Source: Ctenosaura bakeri
Lineage: Eukaryota > Chordata > Lepidosauria > Squamata > Iguanidae
Assembly: GCA_948474755.1 (NCBI GenBank)
Contig: CAOLHI010000150.1
Coordinates: 1,674,001-1,738,000, forward strand
DNA length: 64,000 nucleotides
Reading direction: 5' to 3'
Position 1 is the stretch's first letter; each line of letters starts with the position of its first letter. The notes under the pieces are model-generated. The model had not been told where the DNA came from, did no database searches, and saw only the letters and a program-made list of their open reading frames with translations. Below are positions 11,239 through 24,890 of this stretch, piece by piece. The translations under genes and the position numbers were made by a program.

Positions 11239-13776
11239 CAAGATGAACTGGCACTTCCTTATTTCCAGGTGATAAAGACAATTACAACACAAGGGAAACC
11301 AGGAACCTGGGGGGATTCAATTATAACTTTAATACCTAGAGAAGGAAAAGGTCTTAAAGATTTAAAAAACTACAGACCAATTTCTTTACTAAATATTGAT
11401 TATAAGATTTTTACAACAATACTAAAGAAAAGATTGAAAAAAATTCTACAAGAATATATCCACGCAGGGTTTTTACTTGAGAGAAACGTGAAACAAAATA
11501 TAAGAGTGATGTTAAACTGTATAGAATACTATGAAAAGAATCCAGGGGAAACATTTACAATGGTATTTTTAGATGCCGACAATATATCCTGGAAATTTAT
11601 GGAAAAAATTATAGAAGAATTTGGCAACGGATAAAAACTTAAAAAGTGGATAGAGACCATTTATCAAGATCAAAAAGCGAAATTGGCAATTAATGGGGAA
11701 TGAACAAAACAATTTGAAATATCGAGAAGAGTGAGACAAGTTTGCCCACTTTCCTCTTTACTCTTCATCATGTCATTGGAGATACTGAATAATAAAATTC
11801 AAGAAGATGACCAAATAAGAGGGGTTAAAATAAAGAAGAACAAACAAAAAAATCAAAGCATTTGCAGATGACATGGTATTACTTTTAGAAGAACCAAAGA
11901 ATTCACTTTATAAGATCATCGAAATTTGTGAAGAATATGGTCAAGTAGCAGGTCTTAAAGTGAATAAAGATAAATTGACAATATTGACAATGAATCTATC
12001 AAAAAAAGAGGATGAAGAGCTTAAATCAATATAAGGTTTTAGCATGGAAAAAAAGATAAAGTGCCTAGGAATTTATATAACGAAGAAAAATTCAGAATTA
12101 TATGATAACAATTACCAGGAAATATGGAACCAAATAAAAACAGATTTACAGAAATGGAATAAATTTAATCTTTCGCTATTGGGACAGAGTGACACAATAA
12201 AGATGACAGTGCTTCCCAAACTTATGTTTCTATTTCAAAATATTCCAGTAATAAACAATGACAAACCCTTCACAACCTGGAATAAAGAATTAACAGAATT
12301 TATCTGAGCAGGAAGAAATCCGAGAATAAAACTGAAATCATTACAAGACAGTAAGGAATGAGGTGGTTTTGGATTACTCCATCTGAAGGTCTACTATCAA
12401 GCTTGCTGTTTGGATTGCATTAGAGAATGTATAGACTTCAAAAATTATAAACTATTGGACTTAGAATGCTATAAGATTTGGTTGGCATGGCTATCTCTGC
12501 TATCGAAAAAAGAAGTAAATAGAGATTTTAAAGATCATTATCTTAGAAGATCCCTCATAAATACATGGCAAATTATTAATAAGAAATTCTATAACAAGAA
12601 ATTCTATAACAAGTTACCCACTTGAGTGTCACCACACAAAGCTTTTAAAATAACTGAAACAAAAACAGGAGAATTGCTAAGATATGAAGATTTGATTAAA
12701 TGGGAAGGAAAGAAACCAGTGAGGAGAACTAGAGAAGAATTAAGTGCTAAAAATTATGAATAAAACTGGTTCCCATGCAGACAACTAAAAGAAAGATTTT
12801 CAATTGATAATAAATTTGTGGGATTTGAAGAAGAAGAGAAAGACGGAATTCTGCTGGGAAACTAAAAGAATTTCCAAATTATACAAAGAGTTATTAATGA
12901 GAGAATTAGAACCACAACAGATCAAAGAACCTATGATAAAATGGGCACAAAACATTGGATATAATATAGAATTGGCTAAATGGGAGAAAATATGGACTAA
13001 AGACATAAAATTTACATTGTGTTAAAATCTGAGAGAAAATTTTTACAAAATGATGTATCGTTGGTACATGACATCACAAAAATAAAGGAAAAGGACAATG
13101 CTGAAAATGCGGGAAAGTGATTGGGACATATTACCATATGTGGTGGACATGTCAAACAGCAAGGAAAAATTGGAAGGGGATACATGATTTAATTACAAAG
13201 ATTCTGAATATAAAACATGAAATGTCTCCAGAAATATACTTGTTGAATATAATTGGACAAGAAAGTTTGAGAACAAAAAAGAAAGTCATACTTTACCTGG
13301 TCACAGCAGCAAGGTTATGTTATATTGAAGGTGTTTCTTTTTTTTCCCCAACCTTGTGCGTAAGAATGGAAACTAAAAATGTCAGACCTATTGGAAATGG
13401 AGAAGTTGTCAAACTCGATGAAAGGAGCATCAAACCAACAGTTCGAAAGGACTTGGAAGCCGGTTATAGAATGGGTAAAAGGAAGGTAATTATAATAATA
13501 AGATAGATAATAAGAGAAATGTGATCTATTAGCTGTGGATTAAGAGGGGGAGAAACAGAAGATTTATAAAAGGGCATTAGAGAAAGTGTATTGGATAATT
13601 AACAATAGTAAATATATAAGTAGGTAAGAAATTTTTTTAGTTTTAAGAAATTTAAATACACAACAATATAATCTAGACACACAACGATAAAAAGATAATA
13701 CATAAACTGTAGGTTCGGCGGAAACATTGGAAAGCAGGTTAGATTTGAAGAAAGCACACAAAAAAAAGGATAGTAG

Positions 13777-14681
13777 TGTTACCCTGTTTACTGAGGGTCC
13801 TGGGAGGGACATCTGAATGTACTCTCAATTAAGTTTGGGGAAATTAGCTAGAGCACAAGTTAGCAATGTGAGAAGCAGGGCAACACAGCTGAATCTTTTA
13901 CCCAATGTCGATGGGGTCAGGCCCAGCCAAGAAGCAAACCGGAGTTTAAGAATAATTGAGATTTTATTAAATACAGACACACAGTGTATGCAACACACAA
14001 TCACACAAGTAACTAAGGAAAGTAAAGGTTGGAGTGGTATAGAGGGATTTTTCAGAGGGATAGTTGATTTGGGTGATACGAAACCTGTCCTGAAGCCTGG
14101 AAGAATAGAGAGCGATGCTGGGGTTTGATGTGGCTCAGCATGTGGAGCTGAGGGGAAGCTTGCCAAGCAAAGCAGCAGCAAAGCGGTCTGGAACTTGGGA
14201 GCAATCTGAGGATGGTCTCGGAATCAGGGGCTTTTATAGGGAGAAATGTGACTGCAGGCTATTCCATACTTGGGGAAAAACAATGAGTTTCAGGCACGGG
14301 GCAAAGCTTTGGAAAGGTCAAAATTTAGCATGATTGAGTTAAGTGCAATTGACAAAGAGGTAGCCAGTATGCAAACACAGAGTGCTTGGTATTTGAGTAT
14401 GCAGCTTGCCAAGTTGTCTGTTCGGGGCAGGGAGTCCTTTTGTAAACAGCGTGCATACATAATGAGGGTGTTTGCAGAGAGGTCTCCTAAAGTGGTGATC
14501 TGGCTATTTCTGGCCTGCCTGTATTGTGTTGGGATATTGCGGCGTTTGATGGCTGAGCCTAGTTCTGTGCTTGTCCAGGGACCTCACAAACACGCGGAGG
14601 GGGTGGTGGAAGAGAGCCAAATTATTGATATCAAAATGATATCTTTATGCTATCTCCAAGGAGGCCTAACGTGCAGTAACA
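13777..14681 (-). mobile_element. LTR, gypsy-like, family B (905 bp)
   Basis: The ends are TGTTACCC and CAGTAACA, short inverted repeats, flanked by GTAG on both sides (13773-13776 and 14682-14685). On the minus strand there is a TATA-like TATAAAAGCCCC near 14230 and an AATAAAATCTC poly(A) signal near 13960, in the order expected of an LTR promoter and terminator. It lies in the 3' UTR of the old L1. The frames in it (13817-14689) carry no known domain. Related pieces lie at 23308, 38476 and 57739. Confidence 0.75.
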
Positions 14682-14949
14682 GTAGGTAGAGGGAAGAGGA
14701 GGGGAAGGAGGGTGGGAAGAGAGGAAATTGGGAGAGAAGTAATATCGAGATAAACATTAAAGGGGGGAGGGATATGGGAGGGAAAAGAATAGAGGTTTTA
14801 AAATATATATTTGAAAAGATTTAAAGTCATTAATTGCAGAAACTATATGTAGGAATGTATGTAGGAATCTGTACATTATTGATAAAGAAATTAATTTATG
14901 TTTGGAATTATATTTTAATAATAATTACTAAAAAAATAAAAATAAAACT

Positions 14950-17900
14950 ACAAACCCCAGAATTGTGTATGAAAGAGCTTTGCAAGGGAGCCATGCAAAG
15001 AAATCTTTCAGCTGTCCTTGAAATCTCAAGAAGCATGTACCCTACAGCCAATCAGGCCTTTGGTGGGCCCCAGAGGTGCCAATTTTAAAAACATTTTTTT
15101 CCTTTCTGCTACATGTGGTTTGCCATGTGGCTCATGAGAAATATGATAGACATTTCACTTCTGATCCTGTTCTAGCTACAGGTTTACAACCAGTCACTGG
15201 TCTTATGGAAGGAGGTACACTGGCCTCCATGTGGCAATCACTGGATGAGACTGTGTGACTTTGCCCTCTACTTCACTATTTCTGATAGGTGTCAGACCCA
15301 CTGACCCCAGCATTTATACATGCCCTTGCTTTTCAGAACAGAAAATAGTGCTGAACTTAAATATTAAAAGTTCAATTTAAATATATTAGAATATAATGTC
15401 AAATGTAATTTCTGAAATTGTTAGCAAAGGCCATTATTATTCCAAGGGAAAAAACTCCCCTACTTGCCGTCTCACCTTGTGTATCTAGTCTCCCAGGTTT
15501 TCAGGCGTCCTGGTCTCCAACAAGCTATTTGGTCAGTGGATTCAAAAGATTCATTTTGCCTATTTTAGCACAGGGATTCGGATTCACAAATCTTGAATCC
15601 TTCCAAAGGATTCTAATATTTGAGGATTTAAGGATTCAGTTGGCCCATCCCTAAGAATGATACTTCTGTAACCCACCACATGGTCTGGATAAGGGAAATG
15701 ACAGTAGAGCAAGTGCAATCCACACCGCTCACTGGAAATGGAGAATTGCATCAGACCAGGCACAATTCATGATTTTGCAGCACATGAGAGTGACCTAAGG
15801 AACAGGACTGGGGGTGAGGTGGCAGAGTAGGTAGTTGAGGCAAGAAGTGAGGTGGCTGATGGGCTGGTAAGTGGCTTTCTTGGGAGTTTGTGGCTGAGGG
15901 GCTGACTTGAATTAATGGCTGCATTGGGAGTTGATCAGTCTGGATTCATGCTACTCAAGGTACCTCCTGCACCAACTGTTCTTCAATGCAAGTAAGAATG
16001 TTGATAGTGGTCATGTCATCATTGGAGATGTGATTTATGAAAAGAGCCTTCGAGGCTACAAAAATTGGAGTGATCATCCACTGACCAGGGTCAAACAAAC
16101 AATAAATCAGGCCAAACAGCATGTAGTCTTGACCTAGGTCTGCTAGGTTTAAGGTGAAATATGGCAGCCCAATCACAGCCTACTGACTTAAAAGGGGCCT
16201 ACAAAGTCTGCAAAAACACTGGGCCTAACTAAGGCCTACTGTCCCAATCATAGGCTAGACACACCCTAGAACTAACTGAGAACTAACACCCTAGAAATCA
16301 CACCCTAGAACTGAGACCTGCTGGCCTAATCACTGCCCAGAGCTATTAAATCTGATCAGGCCCTGGTCTCCCCAGCTATCACACAGATTGTTTAAGCCTG
16401 ATTGGAGCCCATGACCACTTAAAGAAGACCACACCCCAACTGATGGAGTGGGAGACTCCAGGAAGCTCAACACTACAGCTAGAAAGGCTACAGGTCTTCA
16501 CTGCAGCACAATCTGACCCTCCAGCCTGCCAATCACCACAATTTCTCTGATACATACCACTGCTCGTATGTTCACTGTTCTCCTCTGACCACTCGTGTGC
16601 TCTGCCAATTCTCAACCAGCTTGCTTACGCTCCAAGAAGCTTTGATAATGTCCAAAGAATGAGAGGCAGGACTGGTAGGAACTTATAAAATCTTCAGCTC
16701 TACCCCCTACATTGTTTGTCTCAATGCACTGCACTATGATATCTTTACACTGACCTCTTTTCTAGTTGAGGCCAGGAAAAATGTCTCTCCGCCTGCAACA
16801 CTGCATGGCACAGGAAGTAAGCAGAGTATTATTGATCTTTGGTAGGATATTTGCACTTTAGAGCAAAACATGCTGGGAATGATTTTCAATGGTAGTTGAA
16901 AGTAGAAAAGAGAAAGGAAGAATGAAAATGGTATAGGGTCTGAGATCAAAGTATTTCAGTGTGTGATCATAATGCATCATTTCAAAATGGCCACAGCAAT
17001 CCCATTCAATTTCAATACTATTGTTCAGATGAAAGTCAAAGCACATTTGAAAAGAAACTTAACAAAGACTGTTGAAACATTTTCAACATGAGATGAATAT
17101 TGGACCTAGAGGACAGTTGTATCAGTTTGTCCGATGGATTCCCAAATCTTGTGATGTGAACAAGCCAAATTTGCCCCCATGAGCTTAAGTTAAAGGAGAC
17201 TATATTTAGGTTTAGCCCTGAATAGTGGTGCACAAGGAAGGCTTTCCCATTTCTACACCATTTCTACACCCATGGATGGGGGAAACTTTTGATGACTGTC
17301 TCCATGATCTGGAAGAATCTTTAAAATGATTTAAGGAGGTTGATTTACCTGTTATATCCAGAAAGGGACGATATTATTCTTAAATATATAGTTTGACAAA
17401 TAATTGTTTCATGATTGAAACTTTCACTGCCTACTTTGGAAGCATAGACTGGATATTTGCTTCCATGTTTCAGACTAAATTTTTCAATTCTAACTAGATT
17501 GTTGGAACTATTAAGATACTATCACCCACATGGATTTATTGACATTCTGTCATTTATCCATGACACAAAATTGCATTCATGCACAGGGATGACACATGCC
17601 TCTGAAGATGATAAAAGTTTTATCTTCTGAGAAAAATTGTATTTTCAATTCCCACCACTTTCTAACAAATCTCTTGAGAAGGAGATGCTCTTACTGCTAA
17701 TAATAGCTCCTTTCTCTTAGAACTGTTTACCATCCTATAAGAAAGAAGGGCTGAAATTTGGTTGCTATTAAAGTTACTTGCTAAAGTTACTTTGCTAATG
17801 TTTAGGTATGGAAGTGTTCCCTTTCTTTTCTGAGGCCATCAAACTGCATTTCTGAAAGCAAATATCATGAATAAAATCTTTCTAACTTTATATGAATGGA

Positions 17901-20390
17901 GTCCCACAAAGAAACTTGGTATGAAGGCACAATGAGGAACAAGTCTTGCTCTCACTGAACAAGGTAAGGTTACCAATGAATGAAAGAACACTCAAGAACA
18001 GATAAGAGAAGAACATTTACCAGGAAAAAAAGATAGAAGGAGCTTTAAAGAAGCCCTCCCCAAAAGTCTATGCAGTAGAATAACTTGTGAAGCAAAGTGC
18101 CTTCTAACGTGAACTGCAAGTTATGATGCCCAACAGCCAAGATTTCACTAAATGAAAAACAGTTTCAAAATCTCCATCTGCAATAAAGTGACAATAAAAC
18201 TGGCCTACTCTATAGAACTATTTGAAAAAAAAAATGCTGAGATACCTGTTGGAATTCAGCTGGTGTCTTATACATTTTTGCCCAACATATGACACATGCA
18301 TTCATTTCAAGGCTGCAGGAGTATTGCTGTACAATGTGGTATCAATGTGCATATAGTTGTACTTTCTTGGTTAATCTCCTTCAGGTGAGCATTTGGTTGT
18401 GCAATTGGTTGTATGATCAGTTGCAGTCTGTTGGGTAACATTGCCACTGAACTTAAAGGTCACATAGCACAATCAAAGTGTAACCCTGCATTTGAACATT
18501 AATGTTGAGTATATTTTTTATTATTTATATTCATCTGATTTCCGTAATTTTTATCTGATTTTTCTCCCTGCATAGGACCTGAGGAGCTTACATCCAATGA
18601 AAAACAAGGTACAACTTATATATATATATGTACCAAAGTTTACAAAACGATTAAGCAGAAATTACTATTTTGAAAAACAAAGCTAAAATAGTTTAAGACA
18701 TATTTAAAGCATAATAAAGAAGATAAAAACATGGTTCATTAAAAAGCTCCTTCTGTCACATGAATTATGAGCCAAAAGACTGCCTGAATAAAAACATTTT
18801 TGTCTGTTGGTGCTAAGAGGAGATAAAGAAGGTTGGCCAAGCCTCCAGATCACACCAGTTCGTACTTTCACAATGGTGCAGATGCACACATTCGCACCAA
18901 TGCAAACTGGTGATCAGCGGAGGGTGGGCTGTGAGCGTGGTCAGCTTCAGCAGTTGGTCCCACCCAACAAACGACAGGAAGCCACCATTTTCTCATCCGC
19001 ATAGTGCAGATCTATGAATTCACACTGCTCCGAATTGGCGTGGAACATACAGAGTAGCCCTGCGGAAGGACATAAGGGAAAGTCCACCTTGTTTCGTGCC
19101 CAGAAGAACTGGTAAGAAACGGCATGAAGCGTTTCAGTAGCCCCATGAAGCGTTTCATTAGCCTCATGTGTATCAGATCTGATAATATGGGATATCAACT
19201 TGCTTGCAGATTGAAAGGTGTCTGCTCTGTTCTTGAAGAACATTGCAATTTAGATCATATAAGGTAGGCAAGGATAAGTGTTAAGCTCTAAGAAGTACAG
19301 TTATCCCCAGGCATCTGACAGGGCACACAGGCATGATAGATTATTCTAGATTCTCTCTCTCTCTCTCTTTTCTCATTTATATTCTGCCTATGTCTCAATA
19401 TGGGATCCATGGTGGTTCCCATATTTAGGGACTCAAAGCCTAATTTTTAAAAGCTAAGTATTCAGTATTTCCTATGTATAGTGAAAAATGCATCATTTTT
19501 ATTTACTGCCATATTTGATTCCCTCTAATTGCAAGTTTCTTTCATCCTGTTTAAAATATAGTTGCAAAATTTTCAGTAAATTCTAGCCAAAAATTGAAGT
19601 GAACACTACTCTCACCTACCTCTGAACAAGCAATACTGGACTTGATGGACTAAGATATTCAGTGGAGCACTATGGCAAACTGTTCATAGACAGGTTTTCC
19701 CATCATTATTTAAATGTTCATAGTTTGGAGGACCTGATGATCTGTATTGTTCAATGAACAGAACACATATCTTCTATCCTTCAGTTTATAACAACTTCCC
19801 CACCCTTTTATAAAGTGATAGTTGTCAGCAAAGGGTTCTGGATTTCAAAATGACTAATAAATTATAAGATTCCCCCCTTCCTGTTTCTGCATTATTATTT
19901 TACAAAGCTGCTGTACTACTGTGCTTAATGAGAAGGCAAGTATAAAACATGTTTCTATTAAAATATGATCAAAAACGGATCACGTAGCTGTACCAGAGAC
20001 ATAGATGATTCACTAAAAACTATCACAGATTTCATATCCATCTGTCTTTGATGTGCAACATAACTTATGTACAAGGATGTTCTTTTCCCAAAAAAGAGAG
20101 CACTCCTTCTGATAAAAGTGATGTGTTAAGTGAGGAAAAAGTGAATATTTAAGCCTAAAAAGTTTTTTCTTTTAAAAAACTGACCTTTAACTAATTACTG
20201 TACTTTTCCATAAAATGATAGCTATTTATTAATAAATTACTTTATGTGTTTTTAAAACTTATCATTATGGAGAAATGCTAATTTTATTTTATTTTATTTT
20301 TCAATTTTTGCTGAATCTGAACTGAATTTAGCAAAGTCAAAGTGAGGAAACAACCATAAGCTACAAGAGAGGTGGGAAACTTGTGTTTCT
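14950..20390. other. No gene seen; mostly unclassified DNA
   Basis: Contains a possible hAT-like scrap near 15560-15655 (GGATTCGGATTC to GGCCCATCCCT), short CACCCTAGAA repeats near 16255-16310, an AT microsatellite at 18620, a CT microsatellite near 19351-19370, and a doubled word CATGAAGCGTTTCAGTAGCC near 19121-19162. No frame has a recognisable domain and no splice-bounded exon stands out. Confidence 0.45.
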
Positions 20391-20394
20391 TCAG

Positions 20395-21010
20395 ATGTTC
20401 TGAGCTTTAAGACCCATCATACGTAACCATGGCCTAACCAACCATTGGTCTATCAAGATGACCAAATCTGTCTCTGTCCCATAGCTAGGCCTGAAGCCAG
20501 ACTGAAATGTATCTAGATAATCTATTTCATCCAGGAATACCTGGAGCTGAGAGGCGATCACAGGCTCCAGTACTTTTCCCCAGAATGGGATACTGTAGAT
20601 TGGCTGACAATTCTCCAGTATGGTGGGATCCAAGGAGGATTTTTTCAATAATGATTTCACCACAGCCTCTTTTAGGCAAGATGGAAACCTGCCTTGCTGT
20701 GGTGAGGCATTCATTACTCCCCTTACTGAGTCTGCCAGTCTCTATCAGGCTGTTTTCACAGGCCAGGAAGGGCATGGATCCAGAGTGCACATTGTGGCTT
20801 TCACTTCTCCTAGGATCCTGTCCACATCTTCAGATTGTACATATTGAAAGGCATCCAATAACACTGGACAAATAGGGACCACGGTTACATCCACTGGATC
20901 TATATCAACTACATCAAAGTCAGAGTGAATCTGACCAATTTCATCCACAAAGTCTTGCAAAAACTCTTCACAAGGGCTGCTGAGTGGTTTATATACTGCT
21001 CTTATGGGGT
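20395..21010 (-). mobile_element. L2-like LINE reverse-transcriptase fragment
   Basis: The minus-strand frame ending near 20391 reads FPSCLKEAVVKSLLKKSSLD, then LENCQPIYSIPFWGKVLEPV, then LDTFQSGFRPSYGTETDLV. This matches the fingers and palm region of L2-type reverse transcriptases (PISNLPFLGKV and FQSGFR motifs, from family knowledge). Upstream in another frame is MCTLDPCPSWPVKTA, matching the L2 segment with LDPCPS just before it. Frames are shifted between blocks, so this is an inactive piece without the catalytic aspartates. Confidence 0.75.
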
Positions 21011-21245
21011 AGAATATAAAAAGACCCTAAATAAAGAAAATGATAAAGAAAAATCCACATTAGTTCAGGTTTGAAAACATATCATTCCACAAGTCAATGT
21101 GAGTTTTAGAGGGACAGATAGTTTTTATATTTCTGTTTGTATATTCAATAAATTACAATTTTTCTGAGAGGATCTTCGTTTGTAACAGCCTAAAATCAGA
21201 GAATTGTATAGGTCCTATTTAGTTACAATTCTAAATAAGAACTAT

Positions 21246-21677
21246 GGCCCTTTTCACATGGCATTTGCCATGCGTAAGGGCACCTGGAGCATTGCGCAGT
21301 TCTGAGGAGCGATCTTCACAATACACTCACAATTGCGTGATGCTCTAGGGCCTTGTAGGTACTGCTCATACACTTTTTCATTTTTGGCTTTCAGCTGAAA
21401 ATGGTGCACGATGGTGCATTGCTCCAGGGCCCTGCGCACACTTGCCGTGCATGCAGTGCCTCCGGAGCCATAGCAGTCACACTTCTTGCCCCAGTGCAGT
21501 CTGTGAAACTCCCAGGCTGCACTGCAGAAGGAAGAGGTGGGGCTTTTACGCTGCCTCCTTGGGAGCAGGCAGTTCATGTGGAGCTGAAGCAGCAGGGATG
21601 CAAAAGCCTGTTGCTGGAGGCTGCTCGCATGATCCTCACACCCCAGCACTGAGAAAAGGTGCATTGCAGAAAGGGCC
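21246..21677. mobile_element. GGCC-family MITE, subfamily C
   Basis: Starts GGCCCTTTTCACATGG and ends GCAGAAAGGGCC, flanked by TAT on both sides (21243-21245 and 21678-21680). It is 432 bp with no transposase. Minus-strand translation shares runs such as IVHHF and MANAM with the copy at 49940-50355, which lies in the opposite orientation; these are shared nucleotide blocks, not a protein. A middle block CCCCAGTGCAGTCTG is shared with subfamily B. Confidence 0.75.
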
Positions 21678-21679
21678 TA

Positions 21680-23300
21680 TAATAGTAATTAATTACTTGC
21701 AGTTTGTGCGCCAGAAACATAATCCCAGCCAATTCATTTTTTACAAAAGTAAGATGATACACTCTGCATTTAAACAGCCCTGGCCTGTTTAATGTCTGAT
21801 GGAATGACATTGCGAGCAATCTTCCTGGAGTTCTGTCCACTGGTTTGTAGTGGTAAATGAATCTGGGTTCTTCTCTGCTGTTTCTTCCCATCCACAGTTC
21901 ATCATTCTGTATTAGACTGAGTTCTGATAGGCTATGTTTGAGAAATACAGGTTCAAAACACCACTCTAGATAGAGAAGTTGCTGTGTAGTGCTTTGGGCT
22001 TGTCTTCTCCTTATAAGTCTGACTGTATGGAGAATTCAGATTTGGTGGCCCAGGTTCTGCTGCATTCTTCTATTTCTTACTAAAGAGTGGAAGATAATAT
22101 AATGTAATAGTCAAGGCAAAATAAAATTAGCTTTATGAATGTGATATGTAAAAAAAAAAGTTGGTGTTGTTGCTGTTGGCATTGTTACTATTATGACAGA
22201 TCCTCCGAATAATGATAAAGGGAAATGGTAACTTTCTTTAGCAACTAGGACTTAACCCTAGTTAAGGCAGACACATCAACACATGTATGAAAACATGTGA
22301 GAGTGTTAGTATATTATTATGCTATGCTGTACTTAATTTGCATAACTGTACAAGATTTAAATATTCAAACAGGCTGCCAACTAAATTGCAAAACCAGCAC
22401 CTGTTCATGCGCCAAGGGGTAAGGGAAGTGCTCTTTCTGGAGGGGGCCATACCCTGTTTATTACTTAATTTAAACTCTGCCAAAAACAGAGCATCTGCTT
22501 CTACAAAGGCTGTTGACAGTTGAAGCACTTCCCCCCATTGTGTTTTAACTCTGCTGAGGCCCTGGCATCTGCTCACACACTGAGGTGTTGACAGTTCGAG
22601 CTTTAGTGCTCTCCCATTGTTTTGAAACTGTGCCAAACCCTGGCGGCATCCTACACACAGAACTGTAGGCAGCTTAAATTATAGACAACATGGAGTTTTA
22701 CAAATATTCATAGCCAATATAGACATAGCGTATTAATTGTCCCTTCTTCCTTCTCTTTTCCTTTCTGCACTAAAGTGATCTTCAGGATCTCTAGAGCAGG
22801 AGTGGGCATCAAGTGACCCTGCAGATGTTCATGTGCTATATGTCCCAGGTATTCTAGCTAACATAATCAATGGTGAAGAATGCTACATCCGTAAGACCAC
22901 TGGATTCCTAACTCATCTCTAGAGATATATTAGGAATGTGTCAATAAAGTGATCAGTAATGGTAGAAAACTTCCTTTTAAGTCACTTCTTCCATGACTAA
23001 CAACTGCAAGGAACCTTGTTCAAGCCCTCAGACAAAAAATCAGTTCACACTCAGTTTGGCCAGGAGGTACTGAACAGAGAATATTTCCCAGAACCCTCTA
23101 TAACACACATTGAAGGCTGATGTAGAAACAATTTGTTCAAGAAAAGCCTGGGAAAAAAATGGCTGTAGTAACCAGATCCACAGATGGTTAAATGAAGTCT
23201 TACAGATGGAAAAATCTATTCATTTCACTTTCTCCCAAACTGGTGTTTCCTAAACTTCAAGTTCTTTTTTGTTACCAGATATGTTTTATTTTTAATTTTG
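21680..23300. other. No gene seen
   Basis: Unclassified sequence apart from the tandem repeat at 22466-22690. No frame has a known domain. Confidence 0.45.
22466..22690. repeat. Degenerate tandem repeat, about 74-79 bp, three units
   Basis: The words TTAAACTCTGCC, CATCTGCT, TGTTGACAGTT and CCATTGTG recur in order. The unit anchor ACTCTGC/ACTGTGC falls near 22474, 22548 and 22626. The third unit is partial. Confidence 0.6.
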
Positions 23301-23307
23301 TTTAGTT

Positions 23308-23830
23308 TGTTAACCTAAGAGGTGGGAGACTTTGAGGTTCACCCATAATGCTGGTGTCTCCTTAGAATTTTGGAGAATTATAGCTCAAAGAAGTCATTCA
23401 AGAGGAGGGTAACAGCAGAATCTTTTCACTGCTGTATACCAATACTAACTGTAGAGAGGACTCCAGGTAAAATTAAACAAAGTCTTTTATTAGAATTGGC
23501 AAACACACAAGAAATCAGATATTCTTTAGAACCATACAAGGCTATTGGAACTGACACAAGAAAAGTTGGATAGAGAGAGATTAGGTAAAAAGGGTGATAA
23601 TTACCAGTCCTGAGGAAGGAGTCATAGTAGAGTGGCTCAGGCAGTGTCTAAGAGTAGCACAGAGAATTGGATGTCTGAGGCACCACGTGTAGCATAATAT
23701 GCCCAATGTACTATGCCCAGTGTACTACAATTTGCTGGGGCTGAAGCTAGGGTTTATATATGCCCTACACTGAAGGGGGTGCATAGACAAAGTAACAATG
23801 ATAAAATGTTTCAGTCATGAAATTCACCAC
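23308..23830 (-). mobile_element. LTR-like segment, family B relative
   Basis: Shares an ordered set of words with 57739-58210: AGGTGGGAGAC, ACCCATAATGCTGGTGTCTC, GAATTATAGCTCAAAG, TTTTATTAGAATTGGCAAAC and GGGTTTATATATGCCC. On the minus strand the TATA-like word and AATAAAA lie in LTR order. The start TGTTAACC at 23308 resembles TGTTACCC of the 13777 LTR. The right end and a target duplication were not found. Confidence 0.55.
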
Positions 23831-24688
23831 ACCAGGTTCCAGTGATGCCTATTAAATCATAGTTGCCTTCCTATATTAAGAATTAATATGCTTCTTATTT
23901 CCCATGCCCTGTACGTTAGAGACTTCAAAGAACATGTGTCACTCTCACTACCTGATGCATTGTTATTGTTTTTTGCCTGCCGTTAAAATTCTTATATTTT
24001 TGGCCTAATTCCCTCTGTGTCATTATGGCTATTGTCCCCCAGTACTTGGTGTCCCCATGCTGTCTGGAATACTGTATCCCTTCTTGATTTACCTCAGTTT
24101 AAAGCTTTCCTGATTAGGTTTCTGAGACTCCTGGCAAACATATTTGTACCAATTGCTATGAGATGCAACCCATCTCCTACAAGATCTTCTTCACAAAAAC
24201 AGATCCCAGAAGGCAAAATCTTTCCTCACAGCATGATATATAGAGTCATCTGTCCACTTCAAGTGTTCTTCTCTGTATTTTTGGATCATATTCTTCAAGA
24301 TGCAATTAAATAAAAACTTATACCTCAAAGATAGTTTATGATGAAGAACATATATTGCAGTATTATTTGTTATAACATGGATAAGAAGGAATGGTAATGA
24401 TCAGTGCTCTGGATAACTCTTGTCAGCCTCTCTGTTCGATCACAGATCTTTACAGCAGGAGCCCAGCACATCTCTTGAGGGTTTTTTCAGACATCTCATT
24501 ATATACTTGAGAAACTGGACAAAACACAAAACTAAATTTCATGCTGTACCCCTATACAAACAACATTGTGCAGGGTTTGCCGTCATGGCTTCCTCATATG
24601 CTTATTTGAAAGTTGCACAATCCAAATGTTGTACAGCAGGACAATTGCACCACCAATGAAAAATGGAGAGGTACTTTGGAGATTCTTT

Positions 24689-24890
24689 GGCCATTTCCAC
24701 ACTACACTGTTATAGTGCTCTTATTCCACTTTCAGCATCCTGTGGAATTCTGGGGTTTGTAGTTTCCTGAGGCCAAAGAGTTCTCTGGCTGAGAAGTCTA
24801 CATGCCCCTCCCTAAACTGCAAAGCCCAGGATTCCCTAGGAGGTTGAAAGTGGAATAATAGCACTATAACAGTTTAGTGCAGAAATGGCC
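24689..24890. mobile_element. GGCC-family MITE, subfamily A (202 bp)
   Basis: GGCCATTTCCACACTACACT at the left is mirrored at the right by a 44-bp arm ending GCAGAAATGGCC. The inverted repeats cover most of the element. TTT flanks both sides (24686-24688 and 24891-24893), a 3-bp target duplication. There is no coding capacity. The 3-bp duplication and GGCC ends suggest the PIF/Harbinger superfamily, by inference. Confidence 0.8.

Larger units (their letters stand above)
8951..13500 (+). pseudogene. L1 ORF2 remnant (endonuclease plus reverse transcriptase)
   Basis: ORF2 nicks target DNA and reverse-transcribes the L1 RNA. The start at 8951 gives MKIISWNLWGLNSQFKRRQV and then IICLQET, the first apurinic-like endonuclease motifs. 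The reverse transcriptase is seen at 11290-11634 (YRPISLLNIDYKIFTTILKK, and FLDAD where the better copy has FVDAEKAFDNI) and near 11865 (AFADDMVLLL, the catalytic FADD). The C-terminal part reads to about 13330 (TYYHMWWTCQTARKNWK is the usual Cys/His end segment). Many frameshifts and stops, plus a SINE, an LTR and a short insertion, interrupt it. Confidence 0.8.
7260..14948 (+). mobile_element. Old, decayed L1 LINE interrupted by several insertions
   Basis: The coding order is L1-like: ORF1 (7260-8882, split), ORF2 (8951 to about 13500, split), then a 3' UTR rich in GGGAGG words, ending in an A/T-rich AAAATAAAAATAAAA tail near 14948. Insertions within it are the solo LTRs 7706-8305 and 9593-10170, a Sauria SINE (about 9091-9320), a 52-bp mini-insertion (11169-11220) and an LTR at 13777-14681. 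It aligns by protein content with the better-preserved L1 at 39110-46942 but is a different and more decayed subfamily. Confidence 0.85.

Noticed and set aside
20391..20714. Possible host gene with reverse-transcriptase similarity
   Set aside because: The motifs fit an L2 LINE, the frames are broken and the catalytic residues are missing.
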